Assembly (NCBI GenBank): GCA_045125095.1
Contig: JBGVMW010000044.1
Coordinates: 1-8,858, forward strand
Direction of reading: 5' to 3'
Source of the DNA: JBGVMW01 sp045125095
GTDB taxonomy: Bacteria > Bacillota > Clostridia > Lachnospirales > Lachnospiraceae
DNA length: 8,858 nt
Shown here: piece by piece, positions 1 to 6,012 of the stretch
How the letters are laid out: each line of letters starts with the position of its first letter
How positions within the stretch are numbered: the first letter of the stretch is position 1
Notes under the pieces: model-generated
Told to the model about the DNA's origin: nothing
Database searches by the model: none
The model's input: only the letters and a program-made list of their open reading frames with translations
Translations under genes and position numbers: made by a program

Positions 1-48
1 AAACAATTCTGACAATTTACGGATGGTTATCACTTTCGCAAATGCCTA
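1..48 (+). repeat. Repeat copy A, upstream of ribD
   Basis: These bases recur in reverse complement at 8669-8716. Positions 1-41 match with three differences (19, 28 and 29), and the match continues to 48 with two more. The copy reads toward ribD, just as the other copy reads toward ugd, so both sit in sense orientation in the leader of a gene. After the shared CCTA the sequences diverge, but an AAAGGA Shine-Dalgarno-like string follows 16-17 nt later in both. The downstream half can form a weak hairpin (TTACGGATG with CACTTTCGCAA, loop GTTAT). The repeat begins at the first base of the window, so its upstream limit is unknown. Its function is not recognised. Confidence 0.85.
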
Positions 49-64
49 ACAATAAATAATTGGG

Positions 65-71
65 AAAGGAG
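65..71 (+). promoter_or_regulatory. Ribosome binding site of ribD
   Basis: AAAGGAG lies 6 nt before the ATG at 78. It decides the start against the in-frame TTG at 60, which precedes this site and has no ribosome binding site of its own. Confidence 0.85.
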
Positions 72-77
72 ATTCGC

Positions 78-1166
78 ATGGAACAGGACATCATATATAT
101 GAAGCGTGCCTTAGAACTTGCAGCCAAAGGCCGTGGTTACACCAACCCCAATCCAATGGTCGGTGCCGTAATCGTAAAAAACGGAAAAATCATAGGAGAA
201 GGCTATCACGAACGCTGTGGAGAAGGTCATGCAGAAGTAAATGCATTCCGCAATGCCACGGAAGATACGGAGGGTGCAGATATTTATGTAACATTAGAGC
301 CATGCTCCCACTACGGAAAAACACCGCCATGTGCGGATTTGATCGTATCAAAAAAAATAAAGCGAGCAATAATCGGAGCACTGGACCCAAATCCACTTGT
401 CAGTGGTAGAGGCATAGAGAAACTAAAAGCCGCAGGCATTGAAGTAGTAACCGGCGTGTTAGCAGAAGAAAGCATTGCGTTAAATGAAATCTTTATGAAA
501 TACATTCGTGACAAAGAACCATTTGTCTTAGCAAAATGGGCAATGTCGCTAGATGGAAAAATAGCTTGTCATACAGGAGATTCCCAATGGATATCCTGTG
601 AAGAGTCCAGAAATGAAGTGCAGCAGTTAAGACATCAGATGATGGGAATTTTAGTTGGCGTAGATACGGTCATTACCGATAATCCAAGACTGACCTGTCG
701 TTTAGAACATGGAAAGAATCCGGTGCGTATCATTGCTGACAGTAACTTGCGAATTCCAATGGATGCCACTGTGTTAGACGGAACGGTGCGAACGATTATT
801 ATTACTACCAGTCAGGCACCAAAGGATAAAATGCAGGCATTGCAGGAAAAACAGATAGAGCTTCTGATTTGTGATGGAGCTGAGGGCAGAACGGATTTGC
901 CTCAGGCAATGAAAAAATTAGGACAGATGGGCATAGACAGCATTCTGTTAGAAGGTGGTGGAAGCCTGATGTTTTCTGCAATACAGGCAGGTATCGTAGA
1001 TAAAGTGTGTTGCTACACAGCACCAAAGATTATCGGTGGAGCCAGTGCCAAGACACCTGTGGAGGGAATGGGATTTAACAGCATGAAAGAAGTACTTGCG
1101 TTAAATACGATGACCGTAAGAACCTGCGGAACCGATGTGGTAATCGAAGGATATCTAAGAAAATAA
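78..1166 (+). CDS. ribD: Bifunctional diaminohydroxyphosphoribosylaminopyrimidine deaminase / 5-amino-6-(5-phosphoribosylamino)uracil reductase RibD
   Basis: Carries out the second and third steps of riboflavin synthesis in the cytoplasm: deamination of the pyrimidine released from GTP, then NADPH-dependent reduction of the ribosyl side chain. The 362-residue protein has the usual length. The N-terminal cytidine-deaminase-like domain (about 1-145) shows the zinc site H51-A-E53 and P75-C76 with C85 (PCSHYGKTPPC). The C-terminal reductase domain (about 146-362) shows AKWAMSLDGKIA (152-163), GVDTVITDNPRLT (194-206) and the LLEGGG nucleotide-binding loop (290-295). The start at 78 is set by AAAGGAG and by homology beginning at MEQDIIYMKRAL. 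It is the first gene of a four-gene rib operon; its stop codon overlaps the ribE ribosome binding site, suggesting tight coupling. No FMN riboswitch is visible between the window edge and the start. Identity is near certain. Confidence 0.97.
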   Translation: MEQDIIYMKRALELAAKGRGYTNPNPMVGAVIVKNGKIIGEGYHERCGEGHAEVNAFRNATEDTEGADIYVTLEPCSHYGKTPPCADLIVSKKIKRAIIGALDPNPLVSGRGIEKLKAAGIEVVTGVLAEESIALNEIFMKYIRDKEPFVLAKWAMSLDGKIACHTGDSQWISCEESRNEVQQLRHQMMGILVGVDTVITDNPRLTCRLEHGKNPVRIIADSNLRIPMDATVLDGTVRTIIITTSQAPKDKMQALQEKQIELLICDGAEGRTDLPQAMKKLGQMGIDSILLEGGGSLMFSAIQAGIVDKVCCYTAPKIIGGASAKTPVEGMGFNSMKEVLALNTMTVRTCGTDVVIEGYLRK

Positions 1167-1171
1167 GGAGG
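1165..1171 (+). promoter_or_regulatory. Ribosome binding site of ribE, overlapping the ribD stop
   Basis: AAGGAGG shares its first two bases with the ribD TAA stop (1164-1166) and stands 6 nt before the GTG at 1178. The overlapping ATG at 1176 is out of frame and hits a stop after six codons, so GTG is the real start. Confidence 0.85.
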
Positions 1172-1177
1172 TAGCAT

Positions 1178-1828
1178 GTGTTTACTGGAATTATAGAAGA
1201 AATGGGAACATTAAAGGCAAGAAAAGACGGTGCAAAATCCTCCACCTTGACCATACAGGCAAGTAAGGTTTTAGAGGGAACACAGATAGGAGACAGTATC
1301 GCAACCAACGGTGTCTGTTTAACCGTTACCGGTCTTCATGGTGATTGCTTTGATGCCGATGTGATGGCAGAGACAATCCGTCGAACCAATTTAGGCGATT
1401 TGAAGCCGGGAAACAAACTGAACTTAGAACGGGCGTTGAGCTTAAATACCCGCCTGGGTGGTCATATTGTAAGTGGTCATATTGATGGAACCGGAATCAT
1501 AAAGTCTTTTGAAAAGGAAGATAATGCCGTATGGATTACGGTGGAAGCTTCCGAAAAGATATTGCATTATATCATTGAAAAAGGTTCTATCACCATAGAT
1601 GGTGTGAGCCTGACTGTTGCTTATGTGGATGATTCCGTGTTTAAAGTATCAATTATTCCACATACCGCAAGCGAGACAATTTTGTTGTCCAAAAAGACAG
1701 GAGATACCGTCAATTTAGAAAACGATATCATTGGTAAATACGTGGAAAAGCTGTTAAAACCGGCAGAACCGAAAACAAAAAAAGATACACTTAGTATGGA
1801 ATTTTTATCCCAACATGGATTTATATAA
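1178..1828 (+). CDS. ribE: Riboflavin synthase (alpha subunit type)
   Basis: Catalyses the last step of the pathway, dismutation of two 6,7-dimethyl-8-ribityllumazine molecules into riboflavin and the diaminouracil that RibH reuses. The 216-residue protein has the expected two tandem lumazine-binding barrels. The first opens with the hallmark MFTGIIEEMG and carries NGVCLTV (44-50). The second begins near GGHIVSGHIDGTG (94-106) and carries the matching DGVSLTV (141-147). A short C-terminal helix follows, consistent with trimerisation. Translation starts at GTG 1178, 11 nt after ribD ends. In Gram-positive bacteria the enzyme often works with the RibH shell encoded in the same operon; ribH is present at 3210. 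Nothing in the protein looks degraded. Confidence 0.96.
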   Translation: MFTGIIEEMGTLKARKDGAKSSTLTIQASKVLEGTQIGDSIATNGVCLTVTGLHGDCFDADVMAETIRRTNLGDLKPGNKLNLERALSLNTRLGGHIVSGHIDGTGIIKSFEKEDNAVWITVEASEKILHYIIEKGSITIDGVSLTVAYVDDSVFKVSIIPHTASETILLSKKTGDTVNLENDIIGKYVEKLLKPAEPKTKKDTLSMEFLSQHGFI

Positions 1829-1879
1829 ATATTTGTGAAATACCAATTCCCTATTGGAACAACAGAAAGAGAGGTAAGC

Positions 1880-3109
1880 ATGAGCGAATTTAACACAATA
1901 GAAGAATTATTAGAGGAATTACGTGCAGGTCATAATATCGTTTTGTTAGACGATGAAAATCGTGAAAACGAAGGTGATGTAATCTGTGCAGCAGAACACG
2001 CTACATTAGAAAATGTGAATTTTATGGCAAAGTACGCCAGAGGGTTAATCTGCACACCAATGTCAAGAGAGTACACAGAAAAATTAAGATTAAACCAGAT
2101 GTGTTTTGACAATACAGATAACCATTGTACTGCATTTACCGTATCCGTGGATCATGTAGATACTACAACAGGTATTTCTGCGTATGAAAGAGCTTTTACC
2201 GCTAGAAAGCTTGTAGAAGAAGGTGCAAGACCGGAAGATTTCAGAAGACCGGGACATATGTTCCCGTTACAGGCTGTAGATGGCGGGACGGTAGAGCGTA
2301 ACGGACATACAGAAGCAACGGTAGATTTGATGAAATTAGCAGGTTTAAAGCCAGTAGGCTTGTGTTGTGAAATTATGCGCGATGATGGAATGATGGCGAG
2401 AAAAGAAGACTTGTTAGCATTTGCAAAAGAGCATGGCTTAAAGGTGGGAACGATTGCTGATTTGGTACAGTACCGCAAAGAGCATGAATGCTTTGTGGAA
2501 TGTGTGGAAAAAGCAATTATGCCAACAAAATATGGTGATTTTACGATTTATGGTTATATCAATAAATTAAATGGTGAACATCACATAGCTTTAGTAAAAG
2601 GCGATATTGCAGATGGGAAACCGGTCTTGTGCAGAGTGCATTCTGAATGTCTGACTGGGGATGTATTTGGCTCTCAACGCTGTGATTGTGGAGAACAGTT
2701 TGATGCTGCAATGAAAATGATTGCAAAGGAAGGCAGAGGTGTGCTTTTGTATCTGCGACAGGAAGGCAGAGGAATTGGTCTGATTAATAAGATTCGTGCC
2801 TATGCATTGCAGGATGCCGGATACGATACGGTGGAAGCTAATGAAATGTTAGGTTTCCCGGCAGATGCAAGAGATTATACCATTGGTACACAGATTTTAG
2901 TGAATTTAGGAATCCATGAAATCCAGTTAATGACCAATAATCCTTTAAAAATATCAGGATTAGAAGGATATGGATTGTCAATCGTAGAAAGAATTCCGAT
3001 TCAGATGGAGCTTGGAGAAAAGGATGCCTTTTATCTGCAGACAAAGCAGGAAAAAATGGGACATTTATTCAGTTATGATTACAAGCATACATTTAACAAA
3101 AAGAAATAA
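1880..3109 (+). CDS. ribBA: Bifunctional 3,4-dihydroxy-2-butanone-4-phosphate synthase / GTP cyclohydrolase II RibBA
   Basis: Feeds both branches of riboflavin synthesis: the N-terminal half makes the four-carbon unit from ribulose 5-phosphate, and the C-terminal half opens GTP. The 409-residue fusion is the usual Gram-positive form. The RibB domain (about 1-200) has the acidic DDENRENEGD loop (24-33), TGISAYERAFTA (97-108), RRPGHMFPL (122-130) and the metal-ligand region HTEA (143-146). The RibA domain (about 205-405) has the zinc cysteines C257, C268 and C270, YLRQEGRGIGL (291-301), ADARDYTIG (328-336) and TNNPLKI (352-358). The ATG at 1880 follows GAGG by 5 nt. An in-frame GTG at 1835 has no ribosome binding site and would add residues foreign to the family. 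The 51-nt gap after ribE holds only a 5-bp hairpin (1843-1857). All catalytic motifs are intact. Confidence 0.97.
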   Translation: MSEFNTIEELLEELRAGHNIVLLDDENRENEGDVICAAEHATLENVNFMAKYARGLICTPMSREYTEKLRLNQMCFDNTDNHCTAFTVSVDHVDTTTGISAYERAFTARKLVEEGARPEDFRRPGHMFPLQAVDGGTVERNGHTEATVDLMKLAGLKPVGLCCEIMRDDGMMARKEDLLAFAKEHGLKVGTIADLVQYRKEHECFVECVEKAIMPTKYGDFTIYGYINKLNGEHHIALVKGDIADGKPVLCRVHSECLTGDVFGSQRCDCGEQFDAAMKMIAKEGRGVLLYLRQEGRGIGLINKIRAYALQDAGYDTVEANEMLGFPADARDYTIGTQILVNLGIHEIQLMTNNPLKISGLEGYGLSIVERIPIQMELGEKDAFYLQTKQEKMGHLFSYDYKHTFNKKK

Positions 3110-3110
3110 G

Positions 3111-3171
3111 GTAACTGTGCACATACTGAATAGTTACGAAATAAGTATGTCATAACTTGCCAAAGGCAGGT
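3111..3171 (+). other. Possible RNA structure in the ribBA-ribH gap
   Basis: Three short pairings are visible. GTAACT (3111-3116) pairs with AGTTAC (3132-3137). ACATACT (3121-3127) pairs with AGTATGT (3144-3150). ACTTGCC (3155-3161) pairs with GGCAGGT (3165-3171), with one G-U. The first two interleave, so they form either an H-type pseudoknot or mutually exclusive stems. A T-run is lacking, so this is not an intrinsic terminator. A role in setting RibH level is only an inference, and chance pairing in AT-rich DNA is possible. Confidence 0.3.
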
Positions 3172-3195
3172 ATCATGAATAGAGAATCAAGAAAA

Positions 3196-3201
3196 TGGAG
3201 G
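3196..3201 (+). promoter_or_regulatory. Ribosome binding site of ribH
   Basis: TGGAGG stands 8 nt before the ATG at 3210. The earlier in-frame ATG at 3195 overlaps this site, so 3210 is preferred. This gives a 153-residue protein, matching the family length. Confidence 0.75.
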
Positions 3202-3209
3202 AAAATATA

Positions 3210-3671
3210 ATGAACACATTAGAAGGAAAATTAACAGCCCAGGGAATGAAGGTTGGTATTATTGTAGGACGTTTTAACGAATTTATCGGATCTAAGTTAT
3301 TAGGTGGCTGTGTGGACGGACTGGTTCGCCACGGTGTCAATGAAGAGGATGTAACAGTGGCATGGGTACCGGGTGCATTTGAAATTCCCCTGATTGCAAA
3401 GAAAATGGCAAAGAGTGGAAAATATGATGCAGTGATCTGTTTAGGTGCTGTTATTCGTGGTGCAACTTCACATTATGATTATGTTTGTGCAGAAGTATCT
3501 AAGGGAATTGCAAGCGTATCTTTAGAGACAGAAGTTCCGGTACTTTTTGGTGTAGTTACCACAGATACTATTGAGCAGGCCATCGAGAGAGCAGGTACAA
3601 AGAGCGGAAACAAGGGATATGATTGCGCAGTAAGTGCCATTGAAATGGTGAATTTAATTCATAGTTTCTAA
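3210..3671 (+). CDS. ribH: 6,7-dimethyl-8-ribityllumazine synthase
   Basis: Condenses the diaminouracil from RibD with the four-carbon unit from RibB to give lumazine, the substrate of RibE. Members assemble as pentamers or 60-subunit icosahedral shells. The 153 residues show the expected motifs in order: RFNE (21-24, with the substrate-stacking Phe22), VPGAFEIP (53-60), GAVIRGATSHYDYV (79-92, with the catalytic His88), FGVVTTDT (113-120) and RAGTKSGNKG (127-136). It lies 100 nt after ribBA, the largest gap in the operon, and is followed by an intrinsic terminator at 3726-3753, so it closes the riboflavin unit. The protein appears complete. Confidence 0.97.
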   Translation: MNTLEGKLTAQGMKVGIIVGRFNEFIGSKLLGGCVDGLVRHGVNEEDVTVAWVPGAFEIPLIAKKMAKSGKYDAVICLGAVIRGATSHYDYVCAEVSKGIASVSLETEVPVLFGVVTTDTIEQAIERAGTKSGNKGYDCAVSAIEMVNLIHSF

Positions 3672-3725
3672 GAAGTAAAATATTGTATGCATAAAAAGTG
3701 AAAATATATGCATGTAGAGTTAGTG

Positions 3726-3753
3726 AAAAGTGCCAGTAAAATGGCACTTTTTT
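3726..3753 (+). terminator. Intrinsic terminator of the riboflavin operon
   Basis: AAAAGTGCCA (3726-3735) and TGGCACTTTT (3742-3751) form a perfect 10-bp stem with a six-base loop, and the T-run continues to 3753. It lies 55 nt after the ribH stop and separates the rib genes from the GGDEF gene. Confidence 0.9.
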
Positions 3754-3794
3754 GTTTGTATTTTATAGTTTTTCGGAAAAAGATACAGGAATTC

Positions 3795-3823
3795 TTGAAA
3801 TAGAAGTATGAAAAGTGTATGAT
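3795..3823 (+). promoter_or_regulatory. Sigma-A-type promoter before the GGDEF gene
   Basis: TTGAAA (3795-3800) and TATGAT (3818-3823) are separated by exactly 17 nt, each one base from consensus. It lies downstream of the rib terminator and about 100 nt before the GGDEF start, giving a leader of roughly 90 nt. No c-di-GMP riboswitch or other known riboswitch core is visible in that leader. Confidence 0.75.
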
Positions 3824-3841
3824 AAATGTATAAAATAGTGC

Positions 3842-3997
3842 ATGGAAGATGTGAAAACAATACTGTTGCTTGTAATTTTGGGGAAGAAATTAGGACTATT
3901 GATAAAGGAATTTATTAATATGTATGGGGGAAGACAGAATAAGAATGTTAGAATGGAAAGAAATGAAATCAGTTATATCAGATATTTTGAATGGTAA
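3842..3997 (+). CDS. Possible 51-codon upstream ORF overlapping the GGDEF start
   Basis: An ATG at 3842 opens a frame that runs 51 codons to TAA at 3995-3997, overlapping the first 74 bases of the GGDEF gene in another frame. It encodes a basic, partly hydrophobic peptide beginning MEDVKTILLLVILGKK. The ATG at 3842 has no convincing ribosome binding site. The ATG at 3920 in the same frame does: AAAGGAA (3904-3910), 9 nt upstream, which would give a 25-residue peptide. That same site is about 13 nt from the GGDEF ATG at 3924, so it may simply serve that gene poorly. I recognise no family; it may not be translated. Confidence 0.2.
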   Translation: MEDVKTILLLVILGKKLGLLIKEFINMYGGRQNKNVRMERNEISYIRYFEW

Positions 3998-5045
3998 GCG
4001 GTCATTGGAAGAATCGTTTAAATTCGGAATGGTAATTGAGATGACCAGGGTGGTACATATCGTACTACTAATTATATTTGCATATATGCAGATTTTGCCG
4101 GCTTTTTTATATCAATTATTTAGTATCTGTTGGTATTCTGTGACGAAACAACAGATTATCCAAGGCAAATATATGGTGTCCTTTTATATGTCTTACTTGG
4201 AGATTATGGCAAATACATGTGTCATGACATATCTTGTAGGAAGAGCCTGTGGATTTCCCTTATATAATATGTTGATTGTGCCGTTGGCATTTTATATGTG
4301 TTATATGCTTGAGGGAACATGGAATCGTTTTGTAAAACCACTTATTTTTGGAAGTTTGTCATTCTTAGAATTTGTATTGATGTATGTATGGTCGGATACA
4401 TTTACAGGTCATTACCAATTGGACGGACGGCAAATGGATTTCTTCTATATTCTTAATACATTTGTGGTGTGTGTATCTATGTTGTCTTTTGTCACTTGCT
4501 TTGTGATGGAGATTAATGGGAAGCAATATGCATTGCAGCAACAAAACACGGAATTAGAGAAACTAGCTAACTTTGACCCGCTTACCGGACTGAGGAATCG
4601 CCGTAGCATGTTAGCGCATATTAAAGAATGCCAACAGGAACATAGGGAATTTACAATAATTCTTGGTGACATTGATGATTTTAAAAAGGTAAATGATACA
4701 TATGGTCATGATTGTGGAGATAGCGTTCTTCGTAAAGTAGCACAGGTGATAAAAGAGAATTGTACAATGAACTGTGTCAGTTCCAGATGGGGTGGGGAAG
4801 AATTTCTGATTTTAGTTTCCGGTACATTAGAGGAGGGCGCGAACATTGCAGAAGCAATTCGCAACCAGATTGCCACAAGTTTTTTGTGGTATGAGGGAAA
4901 GCGGGTACCATGTACGATGACATTTGGCATAGCCTCTTATCAACAGGGGGAAGCAATTGAAAAAACAACAGCAAGAGCCGATAAACGATTATATTATGGC
5001 AAAAGTAATGGCAAAAATTGTGTTGTTTCACAAGATGAAGAATAG
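3924..5045 (+). CDS. Membrane-anchored GGDEF diguanylate cyclase
   Basis: Predicted to make cyclic di-GMP from two GTP molecules at the membrane. Of 373 residues, the first 200 or so contain about five to six hydrophobic segments (near 43-70, 82-106, 112-130, 138-156 and 174-195). They form a sensor-like region I cannot assign to a named family. A short linker (about 199-216) leads to the GGDEF domain, which has FDPLTGLRNRR (217-227), GDIDDFKKVNDTYGHD (248-263, metal and GTP site) and RWGGEEF (288-294, the active A-site). The RxxD inhibitory site expected just before it reads TMNC (281-284), so feedback inhibition through that site is probably absent. The start is uncertain: ATG 3924 is far from AAAGGAA, and ATG 3945 is an alternative. 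The PHP gene follows after about 60 nt with no terminator between, so the two are probably cotranscribed. Confidence 0.9.
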   Translation: MGEDRIRMLEWKEMKSVISDILNGKRSLEESFKFGMVIEMTRVVHIVLLIIFAYMQILPAFLYQLFSICWYSVTKQQIIQGKYMVSFYMSYLEIMANTCVMTYLVGRACGFPLYNMLIVPLAFYMCYMLEGTWNRFVKPLIFGSLSFLEFVLMYVWSDTFTGHYQLDGRQMDFFYILNTFVVCVSMLSFVTCFVMEINGKQYALQQQNTELEKLANFDPLTGLRNRRSMLAHIKECQQEHREFTIILGDIDDFKKVNDTYGHDCGDSVLRKVAQVIKENCTMNCVSSRWGGEEFLILVSGTLEEGANIAEAIRNQIATSFLWYEGKRVPCTMTFGIASYQQGEAIEKTTARADKRLYYGKSNGKNCVVSQDEE

Positions 5046-5104
5046 AATGTCTGATAGCAGGTTATTGATTTTTATGTCGTAAAAGCGGCAGAATGGAGAG
5101 TTAC

Positions 5105-5911
5105 ATGATTATAGCAGATTGTCATGTGCATTCAAAATTTTCGGCAGATTCGAATGCACCAATGGAGCACCAGATAGAACGGGCAATTGCATCTGGATTG
5201 AAAATACTTACATTTACAGACCATTATGATTTGGATTTTCCGCCATTAGATGGGCAGGATTTCCTATTTGATATTCCGGTATATTTTGATAAAATTGCAA
5301 GTATGAAGGAAAAGTATGGGAGTCAGATTCAGATTCGATATGGAATAGAACTTGGTGTTCAGCCACATTTAGGAGAGGAATGTGAACGTATCGCCAAAGC
5401 ATACGAATGGGATTTTATAATTGCTTCTACGCATCTGATATTTGGCTTAGATCCTTATTATGCCGAAGTGTTTGAGAAACATAGCGAACAGGAATGTTAT
5501 GAAGAATATTTTAGGATGTCCTATGAGAACATGAACGTGTTTTTAGGCTTCTCTACATATGGACATTTAGATTATGTGGTTCGATATGGGCCGAACAAAA
5601 ACAAAGAGTATTCCTATGAACGTTATAAGGAATGGATTGATAAGTGTCTGATACATCTGATTGAACAAGGCAAGGCATTAGAGGTAAATACATCTGGGTA
5701 CCGCGCTGGTCTTGGATATACTAATCCACAGACAGACGTGCTTCTTCGCTATCGTGAATTGGGTGGAGAGTTGATAACCATTGGTTCAGATAGCCATGCA
5801 CCAGATCAAATTGCCTATGACTTTGCCCGTGCAGAGCAGATGTTGAAGGAAACAGGTTTTCGGTATTATGCTGTATATGACAAGCGAGTGCCAGAGATGC
5901 TGAAATTATAG
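5105..5911 (+). CDS. PHP-domain phosphoesterase, histidinol-phosphatase (HisK/HisJ) type
   Basis: A metal-dependent phosphoesterase of the polymerase-and-histidinol-phosphatase superfamily. At 268 residues it matches the histidinol-phosphatase branch. All the usual ligands can be seen: H7-V-H9 (DCHVHS), D15, H40 (FTDH), E82 (GIELG), H110 (STHL), H154 (YGHLDY), and D229 with H231 (GSDSHAP). These would hold a trinuclear metal centre for phosphate-ester cleavage. No histidine genes are nearby, so the substrate is open: histidinol phosphate, or another small phosphate ester. A link to the missing riboflavin phosphatase is conceivable but unsupported. The ATG at 5105 follows GGAGAG by 4 nt; an in-frame ATG at 5093 lacks such a site. 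Likely cotranscribed with the GGDEF gene. Confidence 0.85.
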   Translation: MIIADCHVHSKFSADSNAPMEHQIERAIASGLKILTFTDHYDLDFPPLDGQDFLFDIPVYFDKIASMKEKYGSQIQIRYGIELGVQPHLGEECERIAKAYEWDFIIASTHLIFGLDPYYAEVFEKHSEQECYEEYFRMSYENMNVFLGFSTYGHLDYVVRYGPNKNKEYSYERYKEWIDKCLIHLIEQGKALEVNTSGYRAGLGYTNPQTDVLLRYRELGGELITIGSDSHAPDQIAYDFARAEQMLKETGFRYYAVYDKRVPEMLKL

Positions 5912-5965
5912 GAAATAAGTTGTTTTTCCAGTATTCTTATGATAAAATCATATTTATAAGCAGTA

Positions 5966-5994
5966 TTGACAGTAAACATAACCGATACTTTTAT
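5966..5994 (+). promoter_or_regulatory. Promoter candidate before the uridylyltransferase gene
   Basis: A perfect TTGACA (5966-5971) is followed after 17 nt by TTTTAT (5989-5994), a four-of-six match to the -10 consensus. The alternative TTATAC at 5991 has 19-nt spacing. It would start transcription close to the AAGGAGG at 6001, giving a very short or almost absent 5' leader before the ribosome binding site, which lowers confidence. Readthrough from the PHP gene is the alternative. Confidence 0.45.
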
Positions 5995-6000
5995 ACAGTT

Positions 6001-6007
6001 AAGGAGG
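6001..6007 (+). promoter_or_regulatory. Ribosome binding site of the uridylyltransferase gene
   Basis: AAGGAGG, 5 nt before the ATG at 6013. It rejects the longer open frame from 5920, whose extra 31 codons cover the promoter candidate and are not family-like. Confidence 0.85.
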
Positions 6008-6012
6008 AATTT

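Noticed and set aside
60..77. TTG start giving a longer RibD
   Set aside because: The TTG precedes the AAAGGAG site, which is correctly spaced for the ATG at 78, and RibD homology begins at that ATG.
3824..3923. Cyclic di-GMP riboswitch before the GGDEF gene
   Set aside because: No GEMM-like conserved core or paired helices are visible in the leader.
5938..5952. TATGAT-AAA-ATCATA as a terminator after the PHP gene
   Set aside because: The 6-bp all-but-AT stem is too weak and has no proper T-run; it may be chance in AT-rich DNA.
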